Below are positions 26,601 to 36,785 of a stretch of 64,000 nt of DNA, piece by piece. The notes under the pieces are model-generated. The model searched no databases. It was not told the DNA's origin and saw nothing but the letters and a program-made list of their open reading frames with translations. Positions within the stretch are counted from its first letter, which is position 1. Each line of letters begins with the position of its first letter. The translations under genes and the position numbers were made by a program. Origin of the DNA: Hyphomicrobium sp. (GTDB lineage Bacteria; Pseudomonadota; Alphaproteobacteria; Rhizobiales; Hyphomicrobiaceae); NCBI GenBank assembly GCA_019751875.1, contig JAIEMV010000002.1, positions 496,001 to 560,000 on the forward strand. Direction: 5' to 3'.

Positions 26601-26798
26601 CAGTTCGGCTGGCGTCGCGCCGGACTGGTTGATCGTCACCTGCACAAGGGGAATATCAATATTGGGAAAGCGCGTGACGGGAAGCGCCTTGAAACTCATG
26701 ATGCCGAGAAAAAGCAGCACCACGAACAGCAAGATCGCCGGAAGGGGCTTGCGGATCGAGTAGGCAGAGAAATTGATGCGCGATCCTTGCGAACTCAT
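23622..26798 (-). CDS. RND multidrug efflux permease (HAE1 type)
   Basis: 1058 residues, full length for an AcrB-like pump. The N-terminus (SIRKPLPAILLFVVLLFLGI) is the first TM helix; the porter domain follows (RFPNIDIPLVQVTINQSGAT); the TM4 segment LLAITLVTGILVDDAIVEIE, with the two proton-relay aspartates, is present; the second half repeats the layout (PVYIGLLMLMGIVTKNAIML). The pump exports drugs or other hydrophobic compounds by proton antiport. It overlaps its fusion-protein gene by four bases (ATGA). No outer-membrane factor gene is adjacent, so a TolC-like protein from elsewhere is needed. Confidence 0.95.
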   Translation of the reverse strand: MSSQGSRINFSAYSIRKPLPAILLFVVLLFLGIMSFKALPVTRFPNIDIPLVQVTINQSGATPAELETQVAKIVEDSVANITGVKHLITSLSDGVSTTAIEFRLEIDTDRALNDVKDAIEKIRPELPRTIDEPIIQRIDVEGQAILAYAAVSPGMTLEQLSWHVDDVIKRELLVVKGVGRVERYGGVKREIRVLLDPDRLLAYGVTAADINRQIRATNVDIGSGRGEVGQQEQAIRILAGAKTVAELADTKIAIAGGRYVRLSDLGRVLDDAEEARSFARLDGQPVVSFSVFRSKGASELSVADAVQKRLAELEKRYPDVTLSKIDDAVAYTRGNYEAAMTTLIEGAILAVLTVFLFLRNSRATLITAIALPLSAIPTFWAMSLMGFSLNLVSLLAITLVTGILVDDAIVEIENIVRHMRMGKSPYRAAMEAADEIGLAVIAITLTIVAIFAPVSFMGGVAGQYFRQFGLTVAVAVLFSLLVARLITPMMAAYLMRPVPPHDMEGGLIMRGYVHFLAATLRWRFITLFVGMAVFAGSIYATAMLPTGFIPDEDTSRVVISAELPPGARLEDTRVMTDEVTRRLKNIPEVASVFVLGGVSPTGTLEVRRAAVNVRLVPKTERDKPQKELKAILSATIAGVPDVRAWFVNERGERELSFSLLSRDGDALAQGVSKVETAIRQLPGFFNVASKSALDRPEIRIVPQLDKASALGITPDQIAETVRVATIGDVDANLAKFTSGDRLIPIRVQVEENARENLQRISNLRLTNAAGKSIPLSAVADISFGRGPSAIDRYDRERRAEIGADLVKGFALGSAREAFVAEVEKIGLPEGVRLLATGDAEIQDEVANGFITAMGTGLMIVLGLLILLFGSVFQPITILLSLPLSFGGVVIALIATNNPISMPVYIGLLMLMGIVTKNAIMLVDFAVEEIARGTDRTTALLEAGRKRARPIVMTTIAMAAGMLPSAFALGDGGEFRAPMAIAVIGGLLVSTILSLVFVPSFFSVMDDLSRGVTWLMSFIFRPNATDEGDEESEETPRVPPRSAQSVQPLPHAGGRIAAE

Positions 26799-28030
26799 CG
26801 GGCCTCACTCACAGCACGCGTGTCGGTTTCGACAGGGCGCACGATATCGCCATCCTTGAGGAAGGTGCCGGCACGGGCGATGACGCGGTCTCCTTCCGAC
26901 AGGCCTTTACGCACCTCGACGAGGCCGCCGGTGGACAGTCCGATTTCGACAGGTCGCTCGCGGACGAAGTTGCCCTCGAGCACGAGGACGGTGGACTCGC
27001 CACCGGATGTGTTGACTGAGGAGACCGGGACCGCAAGCCCGCGTTCGCGCGAGGTTTCGATCTGGCCGCTCGCGAAGGTGCCGATCCGTAAGCGGCGATC
27101 GTTGCCGATGAAGATGCGGACGCGGCCAAGGCGGGTGGTGTTGTCGATCTCGGGGGAGACAAGCCTCACGGTTCCGGTGGCGGTGGTGCCATCCGCGATG
27201 GTGATGGTGACGCTTTGCCCCGGCTTGAGTTTGCGGACCTGAGCCTCGCCGACCTCAGCATCGAGTTCAATTTCGCCCTTTTCGATGATGCGGAACATGG
27301 GTTCGCCTGCTGCGAGGCCAAGCGCTGTTGCGATCGAACCGATATGAGCTGTGCGGCGGCTGATAACGCCGTCCACGGGCGCGCGAACTTTTGTTCGGGA
27401 GAGGCGCCATTCGAGTTCGCGGCGGGCCGCTTCCAGCTGCACCTTTTCGGCTTCCGCCGATTTCAGGCCACTGTTGGCGGCGACGAGCAGAGCTTCGAGC
27501 GACTGTTTGGAGGCTGTGCGGGCATCGAGCGTACTGCCAGACAGGTAGCCTTGCTCGGACAGTGGCTTTGCGCGCTCAAGCTGCGCTTTGGCTTCCGTCA
27601 GCCGGGCTTGAACTTCCGCGATTTGGCTGCGCGCTTGAGCGATGGCAGCTTTGCTCCGGTCGAGATTGGCAGAGTTCTGCTCGAGCTGCGCGTCGAGTGT
27701 GATGGTTTCCAGTACGGCGAGAACATCGCCCTTCTTGACTTCGTCCCCCTGGTCGGCCAGCAGCTCTAATATGCGCAGTCCTTCGACTTCGGGTGCCACC
27801 AGCACGTCTTCGCGTGGCACGAGAGAGCCAGTGACAAGAACCGTCTCGACGAAATCAGCCGAGGTGACGCGGCTGACTGTGACGGATGGTGGCGCCACGG
27901 TCGCAATCTTTTCCGTCTTCGCGGTCCGATGGGTGACAATGTCCAAAACAGGCTTATAGAGGCCGGTTGCCCAGACGACGGCAGCCACAGCGGCGGCGAG
28001 GCCATACTTGATCACTTGCGAACGGGTCAC
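26795..28030 (-). CDS. RND efflux membrane fusion protein
   Basis: 411 residues with an N-terminal anchor (YGLAAAVAAVVWATGLY), a lipoyl half (PEVEGLRILELLADQGDEVK, KGDVLAVLE), an alpha-hairpin (about 110-200), the second lipoyl half (KVRAPVDGVISRRTAHIGSI) and beta-barrel plus membrane-proximal domains (AEVGEAQVRKLKPGQSVTIT). It bridges the RND pump to an outer-membrane channel. It overlaps the tetR gene before it and the RND gene after it by four bases each, so the three are one translationally coupled operon. Confidence 0.94.
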   Translation of the reverse strand: MTRSQVIKYGLAAAVAAVVWATGLYKPVLDIVTHRTAKTEKIATVAPPSVTVSRVTSADFVETVLVTGSLVPREDVLVAPEVEGLRILELLADQGDEVKKGDVLAVLETITLDAQLEQNSANLDRSKAAIAQARSQIAEVQARLTEAKAQLERAKPLSEQGYLSGSTLDARTASKQSLEALLVAANSGLKSAEAEKVQLEAARRELEWRLSRTKVRAPVDGVISRRTAHIGSIATALGLAAGEPMFRIIEKGEIELDAEVGEAQVRKLKPGQSVTITIADGTTATGTVRLVSPEIDNTTRLGRVRIFIGNDRRLRIGTFASGQIETSRERGLAVPVSSVNTSGGESTVLVLEGNFVRERPVEIGLSTGGLVEVRKGLSEGDRVIARAGTFLKDGDIVRPVETDTRAVSEAR

Positions 28031-28674
28031 TCTGCGGCCTCCTCGAGGGTCGGCCCGACGGGGCGGCGTAATGCAGTCTGCTCTACGGGGTTCAAGAGCT
28101 GGCGAATGACCTCGACCACGTCAGGAATGGTCTTCGCCATGTCGAAATTGCGATCAACCGCGCTGCGCCAAAAAAGGCCGTCGCCGATGACCATGAACAC
28201 ACGTGCGAGAGCTGCTGCACTATGGTTGGGGCGAATGCGGCCTTCGTCGATCATGCGCTGGAAGAGCTGTTCGAAGCTGGTGCGGACGAATTCGTCAACA
28301 GAGCGGTGGATCTCGCCGACCCGTGCGTTGCGGGTCGATTCCAGTCCAATCTCCGTGCAGAGAATGCGACAGTGCACTTCGTCCTCGACGAAATACGCTT
28401 CGCCGATCGCGGCAAGTGCTGCAAAGAAATCCGATGCGCCCGCGAGCTGAGCGAAGCGCGCCTGGAACTCCTGCCGATTTCGTTCGGCGAGGCCGGCGAT
28501 CAGATCTTCTTTGGACGCGAAGTAGACATACAGGGCGCCGGGAGAGACGCGCGCCTCGCGGCAAATGTCCTGCATGCTGGTGGCATGAAAGCCCGACTGA
28601 GCGAACCGACGCTCGGCGGCGTCAAGGATATGATCGCGGCGGGCGCGCTGCGTATCGGGTCTCAATCTCGGCAT
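28027..28674 (-). CDS. TetR-family repressor of the efflux operon
   Basis: 215 residues. The N-terminal HTH reads RRDHILDAAERRFAQSGFHA, TSMQDICREARVSPGALYVY and FASKEDLIAGLAER, the standard TetR DNA-binding domain. The rest is the helical ligand-binding and dimer domain. It is the first gene of the tetR-MFP-RND operon and lies just downstream of a 14 bp inverted repeat, so it probably represses its own operon until a pump substrate binds. The inducer is unknown. Confidence 0.92.
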   Translation of the reverse strand: MPRLRPDTQRARRDHILDAAERRFAQSGFHATSMQDICREARVSPGALYVYFASKEDLIAGLAERNRQEFQARFAQLAGASDFFAALAAIGEAYFVEDEVHCRILCTEIGLESTRNARVGEIHRSVDEFVRTSFEQLFQRMIDEGRIRPNHSAAALARVFMVIGDGLFWRSAVDRNFDMAKTIPDVVEVIRQLLNPVEQTALRRPVGPTLEEAAE

Positions 28675-28740
28675 CTGTCATCGACTCTGGACAAAAAATA
28701 CTGTCTTTGTGGGTTTGCAGCGTACACTGAAACAGAACGC

Positions 28741-28820
28741 TCGCAAAACGAACGATCGCTTTTTTTGGATCATAGGGGAAAGGGCTGCCGCGTCAAGAAG
28801 AACGAACGTTCGTTTTGCGA
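28741..28820. promoter_or_regulatory. Operator-like inverted repeats upstream of tetR
   Basis: TCGCAAAACGAACG (28741-28754) is the exact reverse complement of CGTTCGTTTTGCGA (28807-28820), separated by 52 bp. The right arm overlaps a 14 bp perfect palindrome, AACGAACGTTCGTT (28801-28814). The region is AT-rich compared with its surroundings and lies 70-150 bases upstream of the tetR start, as expected for TetR operators around the promoter. Confidence 0.65.
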
Positions 28821-28955
28821 AATGTTCGTTGTCCGACGTGGTGGTGTTGTTTTTGTTGTCGGCGGCAGACTGATGCATCAGCAACTACGTGGCGACGCAT
28901 TGCTCATTTTCGCTCGAAACAGGGGGCCGAGGATTAGTCTCGTTCGGTGGCGGGT

Positions 28956-29255
28956 TCAGCGCTTGCAAGGGTAGCCGGTGAAGATGCAGACGGTGCCGCC
29001 TTCAGCCGTAATGCACCGCTCTTCGCTCGTTTCAGCGTTGCCCCAATTCGAAAAGTCGGTCCCGAGGGTGGGCGTCGCGCGAACTTTGCGGCGCCAGTTG
29101 GCGCGGGCTTTGGTTTTGGCGAGCCACAGGAATCGCGCAGGTTCGCCGCGCGCCGAGACGGCGGCGTCGCTGCAGGTCTTGGACGCCTGCGATGGGGCGG
29201 AAAGAATGGCCATCATTGCGGCCATGAGTGCGGAAATGACGATGTTTCGAAGCAT
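28956..29255 (-). CDS. Small exported protein, unknown function
   Basis: 99 residues. The signal peptide is clear (MLRNIVISALMAAMMAILSA, cleaved near SQA). The mature part of about 75 residues carries ARFLWLAKTKARANWRRKVR, a block I recognise from exported proteins of other Hyphomicrobiales, and four cysteines (KTCSDA, ERCITA, TVCIFT, GYPCKR) that could form two disulfides. No function is known. It is on the same strand as bcsS, about 100 bases downstream. Confidence 0.7.
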   Translation of the reverse strand: MLRNIVISALMAAMMAILSAPSQASKTCSDAAVSARGEPARFLWLAKTKARANWRRKVRATPTLGTDFSNWGNAETSEERCITAEGGTVCIFTGYPCKR

Positions 29256-29355
29256 GAGGACCCAGTTGTCGTTTCGATCGGCGGAGCTTAGCCGGAATCG
29301 CTGCGGGCGGAATATGGGCCACCGCCGTGACGTGCGTGCAAACTGACGATCCCGG

Positions 29356-30219
29356 CTAGAACTGAGTCAGCCAGTTCAAAGTGGCGTAGGGTTCGGGCTC
29401 GGCATCGCCGGCGGTTTGAAAACTGCCACCCGAGATGCCGCCGGATAAAGAGAGTTCCCCCCCGTCCCACGTGTAGCGGAGAAAAAGGCCGGCGCGCGTG
29501 TAGTCGAAGAGGTGCGTTTTTTCATCCACGTAACAGTCGACACTGTTGTCCCAGCCGAGGTCGCAATCGCTTTGATTGTCGAGGTTGAGCCAGCCTTCAA
29601 GGCCGGTGCTGATCGAAGGTGTAATGTACGCGCCCAGGCGCGCGCGCGCATTACGCGTATCGTGTGCGGAACTCCAGGACGCATCGAGAGAGGCAAACCC
29701 GATCTCTCCAATGTCGAGCCAGAGTTCGAGAACGCCCTTGACGCCGATGTCGTCGCCCACGACGAGGTTTTCCGGATCGAACGGTGTGATGTCGTGTGCG
29801 ATGTACGAGAGCCCGCCAAAGGCTTTGGCCGTCAGCGGGCCGAACCGTTCGAGATAGCCGACGAGCGCGTCGCCGTAGTAGGTCGCGGCCGAAAACGATT
29901 GGATATCCGGAGTGGGTGTCGTGCTCCGGTTGCCTGAATACTCATAATTGCCGTAGCCGCCCGCGAGGCGGACGCGCCAGCCGGGGTCGTGGATGTGGCC
30001 GAAGGGGGCGACGGTGATGCCGGAGTAGACGAGCCAATTGTCCCTGGCGACATCGACGCCGGACCAAGTCTCCCGCCATTTCCAGACGTCGCGCCAGGAC
30101 GGCCGGGTTTCCTGCGCGGCCACCGACAGCGGCGTCAGCGACAGGAGCGCGGCGGCAAGGGCTGTCCAAAGAACGAGCCTAGGCCGTGCACACCGCGGTA
30201 CTGGAGAACGCTCCGGCAT
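29356..30219 (-). CDS. bcsS: Cellulose biosynthesis protein BcsS-like
   Basis: 287 residues with a signal peptide (LVLWTALAAALLSLTPLSVA, cleaved near AAQ). The mature part alternates polar and hydrophobic residues as in outer-membrane beta-barrels (WRVRLAGGYGNYEYSG, RARLGAYITPSISTGLEGWL) and ends with F after an aromatic-rich strand (LNWLTQF), a typical outer-membrane C-terminus. It matches the BcsS family found in Hyphomicrobiales, linked to cellulose or surface polysaccharide. No bcsA/bcsB genes are in the window, so the cellulose link is by family only. Confidence 0.75.
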   Translation of the reverse strand: MPERSPVPRCARPRLVLWTALAAALLSLTPLSVAAQETRPSWRDVWKWRETWSGVDVARDNWLVYSGITVAPFGHIHDPGWRVRLAGGYGNYEYSGNRSTTPTPDIQSFSAATYYGDALVGYLERFGPLTAKAFGGLSYIAHDITPFDPENLVVGDDIGVKGVLELWLDIGEIGFASLDASWSSAHDTRNARARLGAYITPSISTGLEGWLNLDNQSDCDLGWDNSVDCYVDEKTHLFDYTRAGLFLRYTWDGGELSLSGGISGGSFQTAGDAEPEPYATLNWLTQF

Positions 30220-30493
30220 TCACGAACTCGACGCAATACTGATCATCGAGAGTTTCGCGCGGGTGCTCCGTGGTCAACGTAAATTTAACCAAGAAACGCA
30301 TTATACATCATAGGGTTGCTGTGTTCGATTTGTTTTCAATTTCAGGTTGCGCAAAGTCAATGCTGCGGTGCGGGGTGAAGACTCACGAGATTTTGGGTTG
30401 AGATTTTTGCAATCGTAACAAAATACCGCGTATACGGGCGCTCAGAAAAAGAGCAGCGTTCGTCGGAACGAGTGCACAAGAGGTTCGTGCGTC

Positions 30494-30961
30494 ATGGACA
30501 AACCCTCCCCCAATAATCCGCACGTGCATGATTGGCTCGGGACGCAAAGTTTCGAGCCCAAGAGCTTTGAGAATCCCTTCGACCCCAAGCAAATCCTGGA
30601 CGGCATGTCGTCGGGATTCGGTCCGATGAAGGCGCTCACTGTGCAGCAGATGGAACTGCTGACGCTGATCAGCCGCCGGGCCCAGGCCTATCTCGGCATT
30701 CCTCAGCGTCTCTCGCGTTGCCGGACCCACAGCGATCTCTTGAACGAACAGATGCGGTTCTGGCAGACGGCGACATCCCAGTATCAGGAGTCGACCTCGC
30801 GTATTGTGAATGCGTGGACCGAACTGTTCCAAACTCTGCCGCAGGCGGGCCGTGGCGCGGGTGGGACGGCCGGCGTCACGTTCCCGAGGAGGCCTGACAC
30901 GAATCGCGATCGCACGGCCGATCTGATCCGGATGCCTCGCGCGAATACAAAAGTGAGCTGA
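30494..30961 (+). CDS. Phasin-like protein
   Basis: 155 residues. The middle (about 45-115: MELLTLISRRAQAYLGIPQR, then EQMRFWQTATSQYQESTSRI) is an amphipathic helical stretch like phasin proteins, which coat polyhydroxyalkanoate granules; the tail is Arg- and Pro-rich and disordered. There is no signal peptide. Family assignment rests on the helix pattern and F-W-Q-x-x-T motif and is only moderately sure. The presence of a DUF3141 gene at the left edge of the window shows the genome may handle PHA. It is divergent from bcsS (about 270 bases with no recognised signal) and converges on the IalB gene. Confidence 0.55.
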   Translation: MDKPSPNNPHVHDWLGTQSFEPKSFENPFDPKQILDGMSSGFGPMKALTVQQMELLTLISRRAQAYLGIPQRLSRCRTHSDLLNEQMRFWQTATSQYQESTSRIVNAWTELFQTLPQAGRGAGGTAGVTFPRRPDTNRDRTADLIRMPRANTKVS

Positions 30962-31000
30962 CGCTGCTGGCGTCTGTGTTTGCGTCTGTCTTTGTCGCGC

Positions 31001-31591
31001 CTAGGGCAAAGCGGCGAGCGCCTGGCTGAAACCGTTCAGCGAGAGTGGGATTCCGATCCCTGCTTCCTCGGTCTGGAAGATGATGAAAATCGCGGTTTTT
31101 CCGTTCGAAAACTGGTCGATTAGCTTGTCGTCGAGCGTCACCTGCGCGTAGCACGCGAACGTGTGGCAGCGCAGGAACGGCGCGTGGCCTACATCAACAT
31201 CATCGATCTTGAGACCGATGCCGGGCGGAAGAAGCACGCCGACGGGTGCGAACACGCGCAGCACCCGCATGCCTTGTGAGAACCTTTGAAAATAAACGGT
31301 GAGCCCGACGTTGGGGCGGTCTTCCGCCGTGACGCTCTGGACAAGCGCGCAGACTTCGTTCTTCGCGCCCGCCGGGGGCGGTTTACAGACGACCTGCCAA
31401 TCTCCGTGCTGCGCTTTGATGGTCCCATCGGCCAACTCAGGAGCTTTCGAATCCTGCGCGTTGGCAGGTGCGCTCATCAACACGGATCCTGGGAAGGCCA
31501 GTGAAACGAGAAGGATCGCAAGGGCCCCATGCAGCAATCCGGGAACGCCGCACTTTGGTGGTGCAACACGACAGAGGAATTTGAGTGACAT
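31001..31591 (-). CDS. Invasion-associated locus B (IalB) family protein
   Basis: 196 residues. The signal peptide core is LLHGALAILLVSLAFPGSVL, cleaved near ANAQ. The mature part carries HGDWQVVCKPPPAG, CALVQSVTAEDRPNVGLTVY, VLLPPGIGLKIDDVD, FLRCHTFACYAQVTLDDKLI and GIPLSLNGFSQAL, the typical block order of IalB. These periplasmic or outer-membrane proteins were first described in Bartonella but are common in free-living Hyphomicrobiales, where their role is unclear. Four Cys may form two disulfides. Confidence 0.9.
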   Translation of the reverse strand: MSLKFLCRVAPPKCGVPGLLHGALAILLVSLAFPGSVLMSAPANAQDSKAPELADGTIKAQHGDWQVVCKPPPAGAKNEVCALVQSVTAEDRPNVGLTVYFQRFSQGMRVLRVFAPVGVLLPPGIGLKIDDVDVGHAPFLRCHTFACYAQVTLDDKLIDQFSNGKTAIFIIFQTEEAGIGIPLSLNGFSQALAALP

Positions 31592-32119
31592 GAAGACATC
31601 TATCTCGGGGTGGAACGACGAAGGAGACGCGACACGGGCGCACAGGGAGTGGTCGAAGGTTGCGCCGCAGTGTCAATGGCTACGGCTTCGGTCGTACGCG
31701 TGTGATGTTTGGTTCGCTCAGGAAAAAGGCCGAAACGAGACAATTTCAACAGTTTAGAAGCACTTCTTTCGACAAGGGGCACATCAAACGATGACATCCC
31801 AGGTATGGATGACTTCGTGCGGGAAATTGCCGCAAAAAACTTGACTTAGGCGCGCGATCCCGGTTGTTCTGTTTTTGACGAAGGGGAAGATCGTCACACT
31901 TGGATGATGGCTGCTGAGCGGGTTATCGGCCTGTCTTTGACGTCCGATGAACACCCTGGCGCTAACGGCTTAACGAGACGCAAGCTCGGCTTTTTTGGCC
32001 GTGTCGCGCCGTCAGCGAGTTGAGCCACTCACCGCACTCGGGATCGAAACCGAGGAAGGACAAGTCCCCTTATCGATCATGAGGTCCGGCCAGAACCGGG
32101 CTGATCTAGGGAGCTTGGA
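31592..32119. other. Divergent region upstream of the cytochrome oxidase operon
   Basis: 528 bases between the IalB gene (minus) and coxB (plus). It should contain the cox operon promoter. Long open frames on the minus strand entering coxB are reading-frame shadows of coxB. A GGGAG at 32109-32113 serves coxB. No palindrome or RNA gene is evident. Confidence 0.45.
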
Positions 32120-33049
32120 ATGACGACGACACGTCCATGGACATTGCTGGGTCTGTTGGCCATTGCGGCCGCTGCTGGTGCCGCGTTGGGCTTTGCCGGA
32201 TCGCCTGCCTTGGCGACGCAGGGGTATGCCACGCCGGGCCAAATCGGGCTGCCGGTTCCCGCGACGGAAGTTGCTCGTGGAATCAATGAATTCTATGACT
32301 TTGTGAACATCATCATCATCGCGATTACGCTGTTCGTTCTGGGGCTCATGATCTACGTGATGGTGCGGTTCCGTGAGTCCAAGAACCCGGTCCCGTCCAA
32401 GACAACCCACAACACGCTGCTGGAAGTGGCCTGGACGGTCGTGCCCATCCTGATTCTCGTTGCGATCGCGATCCCGTCGTTCAAGCTTTTGATGCTGCAG
32501 TACACGTATCCCAAGCCTGACGTGACCATCAAAGCGATCGGTAACGCGTGGTTCTGGGAGCACGAGTATCCGGGCACGACGCCTGGGGACAAGACGTTCA
32601 CGGTCACGTCGAACATGCTGTCGGATGAAGAAGTAGCCGAGAAGGTGAAATCGGGTATTCCGACGCCGCGCCTGCTGGCGGTGGACAACGAGATCCTGGT
32701 GCCGGTCAACAAGGTCGTGCACATGCTCGTCACATCAAACGATGTGATCCACAATTGGACCATCCAGTCGTTCGGTTCAAAGATCGACGCTGTGCCGGGC
32801 CGCCTGACCGCCACGTGGTTCCGTCCCGAGTATGAAGGCGTGTTCTACGGCCAGTGCTCGGAACTGTGCGGCATGAACCACGCTTTCATGCCGATCGCCG
32901 TGCGCGTCGTGAAGCAGGAGACCTTTGATCAGTGGACCGCGGCTATGAAGGCGGGTGACCGCAAGAAGGCCAAGGAGATCACCGATCGCGTGGCGTTGGA
33001 TCAAGCCGGGATCAAGTCGGTGGCTGACGCCGCCGATCAGCAGCGCTGA
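32120..33049 (+). CDS. coxB: Cytochrome c oxidase subunit II
   Basis: 309 residues; part of the aa3-type terminal oxidase that passes electrons from cytochrome c to oxygen. Signal peptide (LLAIAAAAGAALGFAGSPAL), two TM helices (NIIIIAITLFVLGLMIYVMV and LLEVAWTVVPILILVAIAIP), then the periplasmic cupredoxin domain. The CuA site is complete: GQCSELCGMNHAFM, with the upstream His in SNDVIHNWTI. GGGAG lies six bases before the ATG. It opens the operon; coxA follows after 89 bases. Confidence 0.96.
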   Translation: MTTTRPWTLLGLLAIAAAAGAALGFAGSPALATQGYATPGQIGLPVPATEVARGINEFYDFVNIIIIAITLFVLGLMIYVMVRFRESKNPVPSKTTHNTLLEVAWTVVPILILVAIAIPSFKLLMLQYTYPKPDVTIKAIGNAWFWEHEYPGTTPGDKTFTVTSNMLSDEEVAEKVKSGIPTPRLLAVDNEILVPVNKVVHMLVTSNDVIHNWTIQSFGSKIDAVPGRLTATWFRPEYEGVFYGQCSELCGMNHAFMPIAVRVVKQETFDQWTAAMKAGDRKKAKEITDRVALDQAGIKSVADAADQQR

Positions 33050-33054
33050 GCTGA

Positions 33055-34758
<1,704 letters not shown>

Positions 34759-34948
34759 ACCGAGCATAGACCCTGGCTGGACCAACCAGCCGGGGTCGCA
34801 GCCACACGGGCCACACCCAGATGTTCGCCATCAGAAGCGGACACGGCCGAGTGGGTCGCTATCGAGGAAACGCCCAGGGACGGCATAGGAGACCGGCAAG
34901 AGCCACAAACCGGCCGCCGATCTCAACAAGACAAGGAAGCAGGAGTTC

Positions 34949-35881
34949 ATGACGACCGCCGGAGCCGATGCTCGCAGCGCGCAGATGCTGAAGGTTCTAG
35001 AACCAAGCGTCAGTGATTTCGTGACCCTCATGAAGCCGCGCGTGATGACGCTCGTTGTGCTGACGGCGGTGGCTGGACTGCTGCTGGCGCCGGGCGCGAT
35101 TCATCCCGTGATCGGGCTGATCGCCATCATCGCGATCTCGGTCGGCGCTGGTGCGTCGGGCGCGCTCAACATGTGGTACGACGCCGACATCGACCAGAAC
35201 ATGGCGCGGACGGCGGCGCGGCCCATCCCACGGGGGCGGGTGACGCCGGATGAAGCGTTGCAGTTCGGCGGCGTGTTGTCGGTGATATCGGTGCTTACGC
35301 TCGGGGTACTCGTGAACTGGGTCGCCGGCGCGCTGCTGGCGATGACGATCATCTACTACGTGTTCATCTATACGATGTGGCTGAAGCGGCTGACGCCGCA
35401 GAACATCGTCGTCGGCGGAGCCGCCGGTGCTTTCCCTCCCATGATCGGCTGGGCGGCGGTCACTGGCACCGTGAGCGTGGAAAGCATCCTGCTGTTTCTG
35501 ATCATTTTCATGTGGACGCCCCCGCACTTCTGGTCGCTGGCGCTCCTCAGGTCGCGCGATTACGAGCGTGTCGGCGTGCCGATGCTGCCAGTGGTGGCCG
35601 GTCCGGCTGAGACGCGCAAGCAGATTTTGCTGTACTCGATCGTGCTGGTGCCGCTCGCGATTGTGCCGGCGTTCATCGGGCTCGGCGGGATTACGTATGG
35701 CGCGGCGTCGGTCGTGCTCGGCGCTGTCTTTCTGTGGTTCGCATTCGATGTCTGGCGGATTACGGAAGGCCGGGAAGCGGACAAGGCCTGCAAGCGACTG
35801 TTCTGGTTTTCTATCCTGTATCTCTACGCCCTGTTTGCGATCCTTGTGATCGAGGGGGCCATGAATCGCCTCTTGGCGTGA
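34949..35881 (+). CDS. ctaB: Protoheme IX farnesyltransferase (heme O synthase)
   Basis: 310 residues, nine hydrophobic helices. It adds a farnesyl group to heme B to make heme O, the precursor of heme A. The UbiA-type active site is visible: [20 protein letters not shown] (first Asp-rich motif) and [14 protein letters not shown] (second, with D-Y). GGAG lies six bases before the ATG. The position inside the cox operon is typical of alphaproteobacteria. Confidence 0.95.
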   Translation: MTTAGADARSAQMLKVLEPSVSDFVTLMKPRVMTLVVLTAVAGLLLAPGAIHPVIGLIAIIAISVGAGASGALNMWYDADIDQNMARTAARPIPRGRVTPDEALQFGGVLSVISVLTLGVLVNWVAGALLAMTIIYYVFIYTMWLKRLTPQNIVVGGAAGAFPPMIGWAAVTGTVSVESILLFLIIFMWTPPHFWSLALLRSRDYERVGVPMLPVVAGPAETRKQILLYSIVLVPLAIVPAFIGLGGITYGAASVVLGAVFLWFAFDVWRITEGREADKACKRLFWFSILYLYALFAILVIEGAMNRLLA

Positions 35882-35895
35882 AAGGTCGTGCTGTC

Positions 35896-36072
35896 ATGAA
35901 CGATATGTCCCAAACCGTCACGGAGACGGAGAGCGTGATCGCCGCCGCTGAAAAGAGGCGGCAGCGGATGCGGTCCGTTGCGATCGCGCTGGGCCTCGGC
36001 TTTCTGGTGATGATGTTCTACGCGGCCACGATCGTGCATCTTGGCGCGAACGTCGCGAACCGGGCGATCTGA
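35896..36072 (+). CDS. coxF: CoxF-like small membrane protein
   Basis: 58 residues, one TM helix (SVAIALGLGFLVMMFYAATI) after a charged cytoplasmic N-terminus with EKRRQRMRSV, ending outside with HLGANVANRAI. Small proteins like this sit between ctaB and ctaG in Hyphomicrobiales cox operons and are annotated as CoxF; the function is unclear, probably oxidase assembly or stability. Confidence 0.8.
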   Translation: MNDMSQTVTETESVIAAAEKRRQRMRSVAIALGLGFLVMMFYAATIVHLGANVANRAI

Positions 36073-36088
36073 AGTAAGGATCACAATC

Positions 36089-36700
36089 TTGACCGCAGAT
36101 CATCCGCAGCCGCTGCCCCGCAGCACACCCAAGAGCGACACGAAAGTGGCGCTGATGTGCGTCGCGAGCGCCTTCGCGATGGGCGGTATGGCTTATGCGG
36201 CGGTGCCCCTGTACCAGATGTTCTGTCAGGTGACGGGGCTCGGCGGTACCACGCAGAAGGCGGAGAAGCCATCCGAACTCGTGCTCGATCGGCTGGTGAC
36301 AGTGCGGTTCGATGCGAACGTGTCACCGAAGCTCGGCTGGTCGTTCGAACCGGTGCAGCGGACGGTGGAAGCGCACATCGGCGAAAACATGCTGGTGTTC
36401 TACCGCGCGACGAACACGACCGATCGCAAGATCACTGGCACCGCGACGTTCAACGTGGCGCCCGACGCGGCGGGCCTTTACTTCAGTAAAATCGAGTGCT
36501 TCTGCTTCAAGGAGCAGACGCTGGAGCCTGGTCAGTCGATCGAGATGCCGGTGTCGTTCTTCATTGATCCGGGCCTGGTGAAAGATCCGGAATCGTCGCG
36601 TCTCAAAGACATTACACTGTCCTACACTTTCTATCCCGTTGAAGGGGCGAAGGCTGCAGGTCAGGCCGCTGCTGCTACCGACAAAGAAAATAGAAGCTAG
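36089..36700 (+). CDS. ctaG: Cytochrome c oxidase assembly protein (Cox11)
   Basis: 203 residues from a TTG start at 36089, chosen because AAGGA lies eight bases upstream; no ATG is available near the expected N-terminus. One TM helix ([20 protein letters not shown]) anchors a periplasmic immunoglobulin-like domain that delivers copper to CuB in subunit I. The copper-binding C-x-C is present in [10 protein letters not shown], along with [16 protein letters not shown] and MPVSFFIDP. It follows coxF closely and precedes coxC. Confidence 0.94.
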   Translation: MTADHPQPLPRSTPKSDTKVALMCVASAFAMGGMAYAAVPLYQMFCQVTGLGGTTQKAEKPSELVLDRLVTVRFDANVSPKLGWSFEPVQRTVEAHIGENMLVFYRATNTTDRKITGTATFNVAPDAAGLYFSKIECFCFKEQTLEPGQSIEMPVSFFIDPGLVKDPESSRLKDITLSYTFYPVEGAKAAGQAAAATDKENRS

Positions 36701-36785
36701 TTTTGCGGGCGCGGGCCATGCGGTCCGCACCGGAACGAGAAGTCCGGAGGACCGGATGCAACAAGAGACTACGGGGAAGACGACC

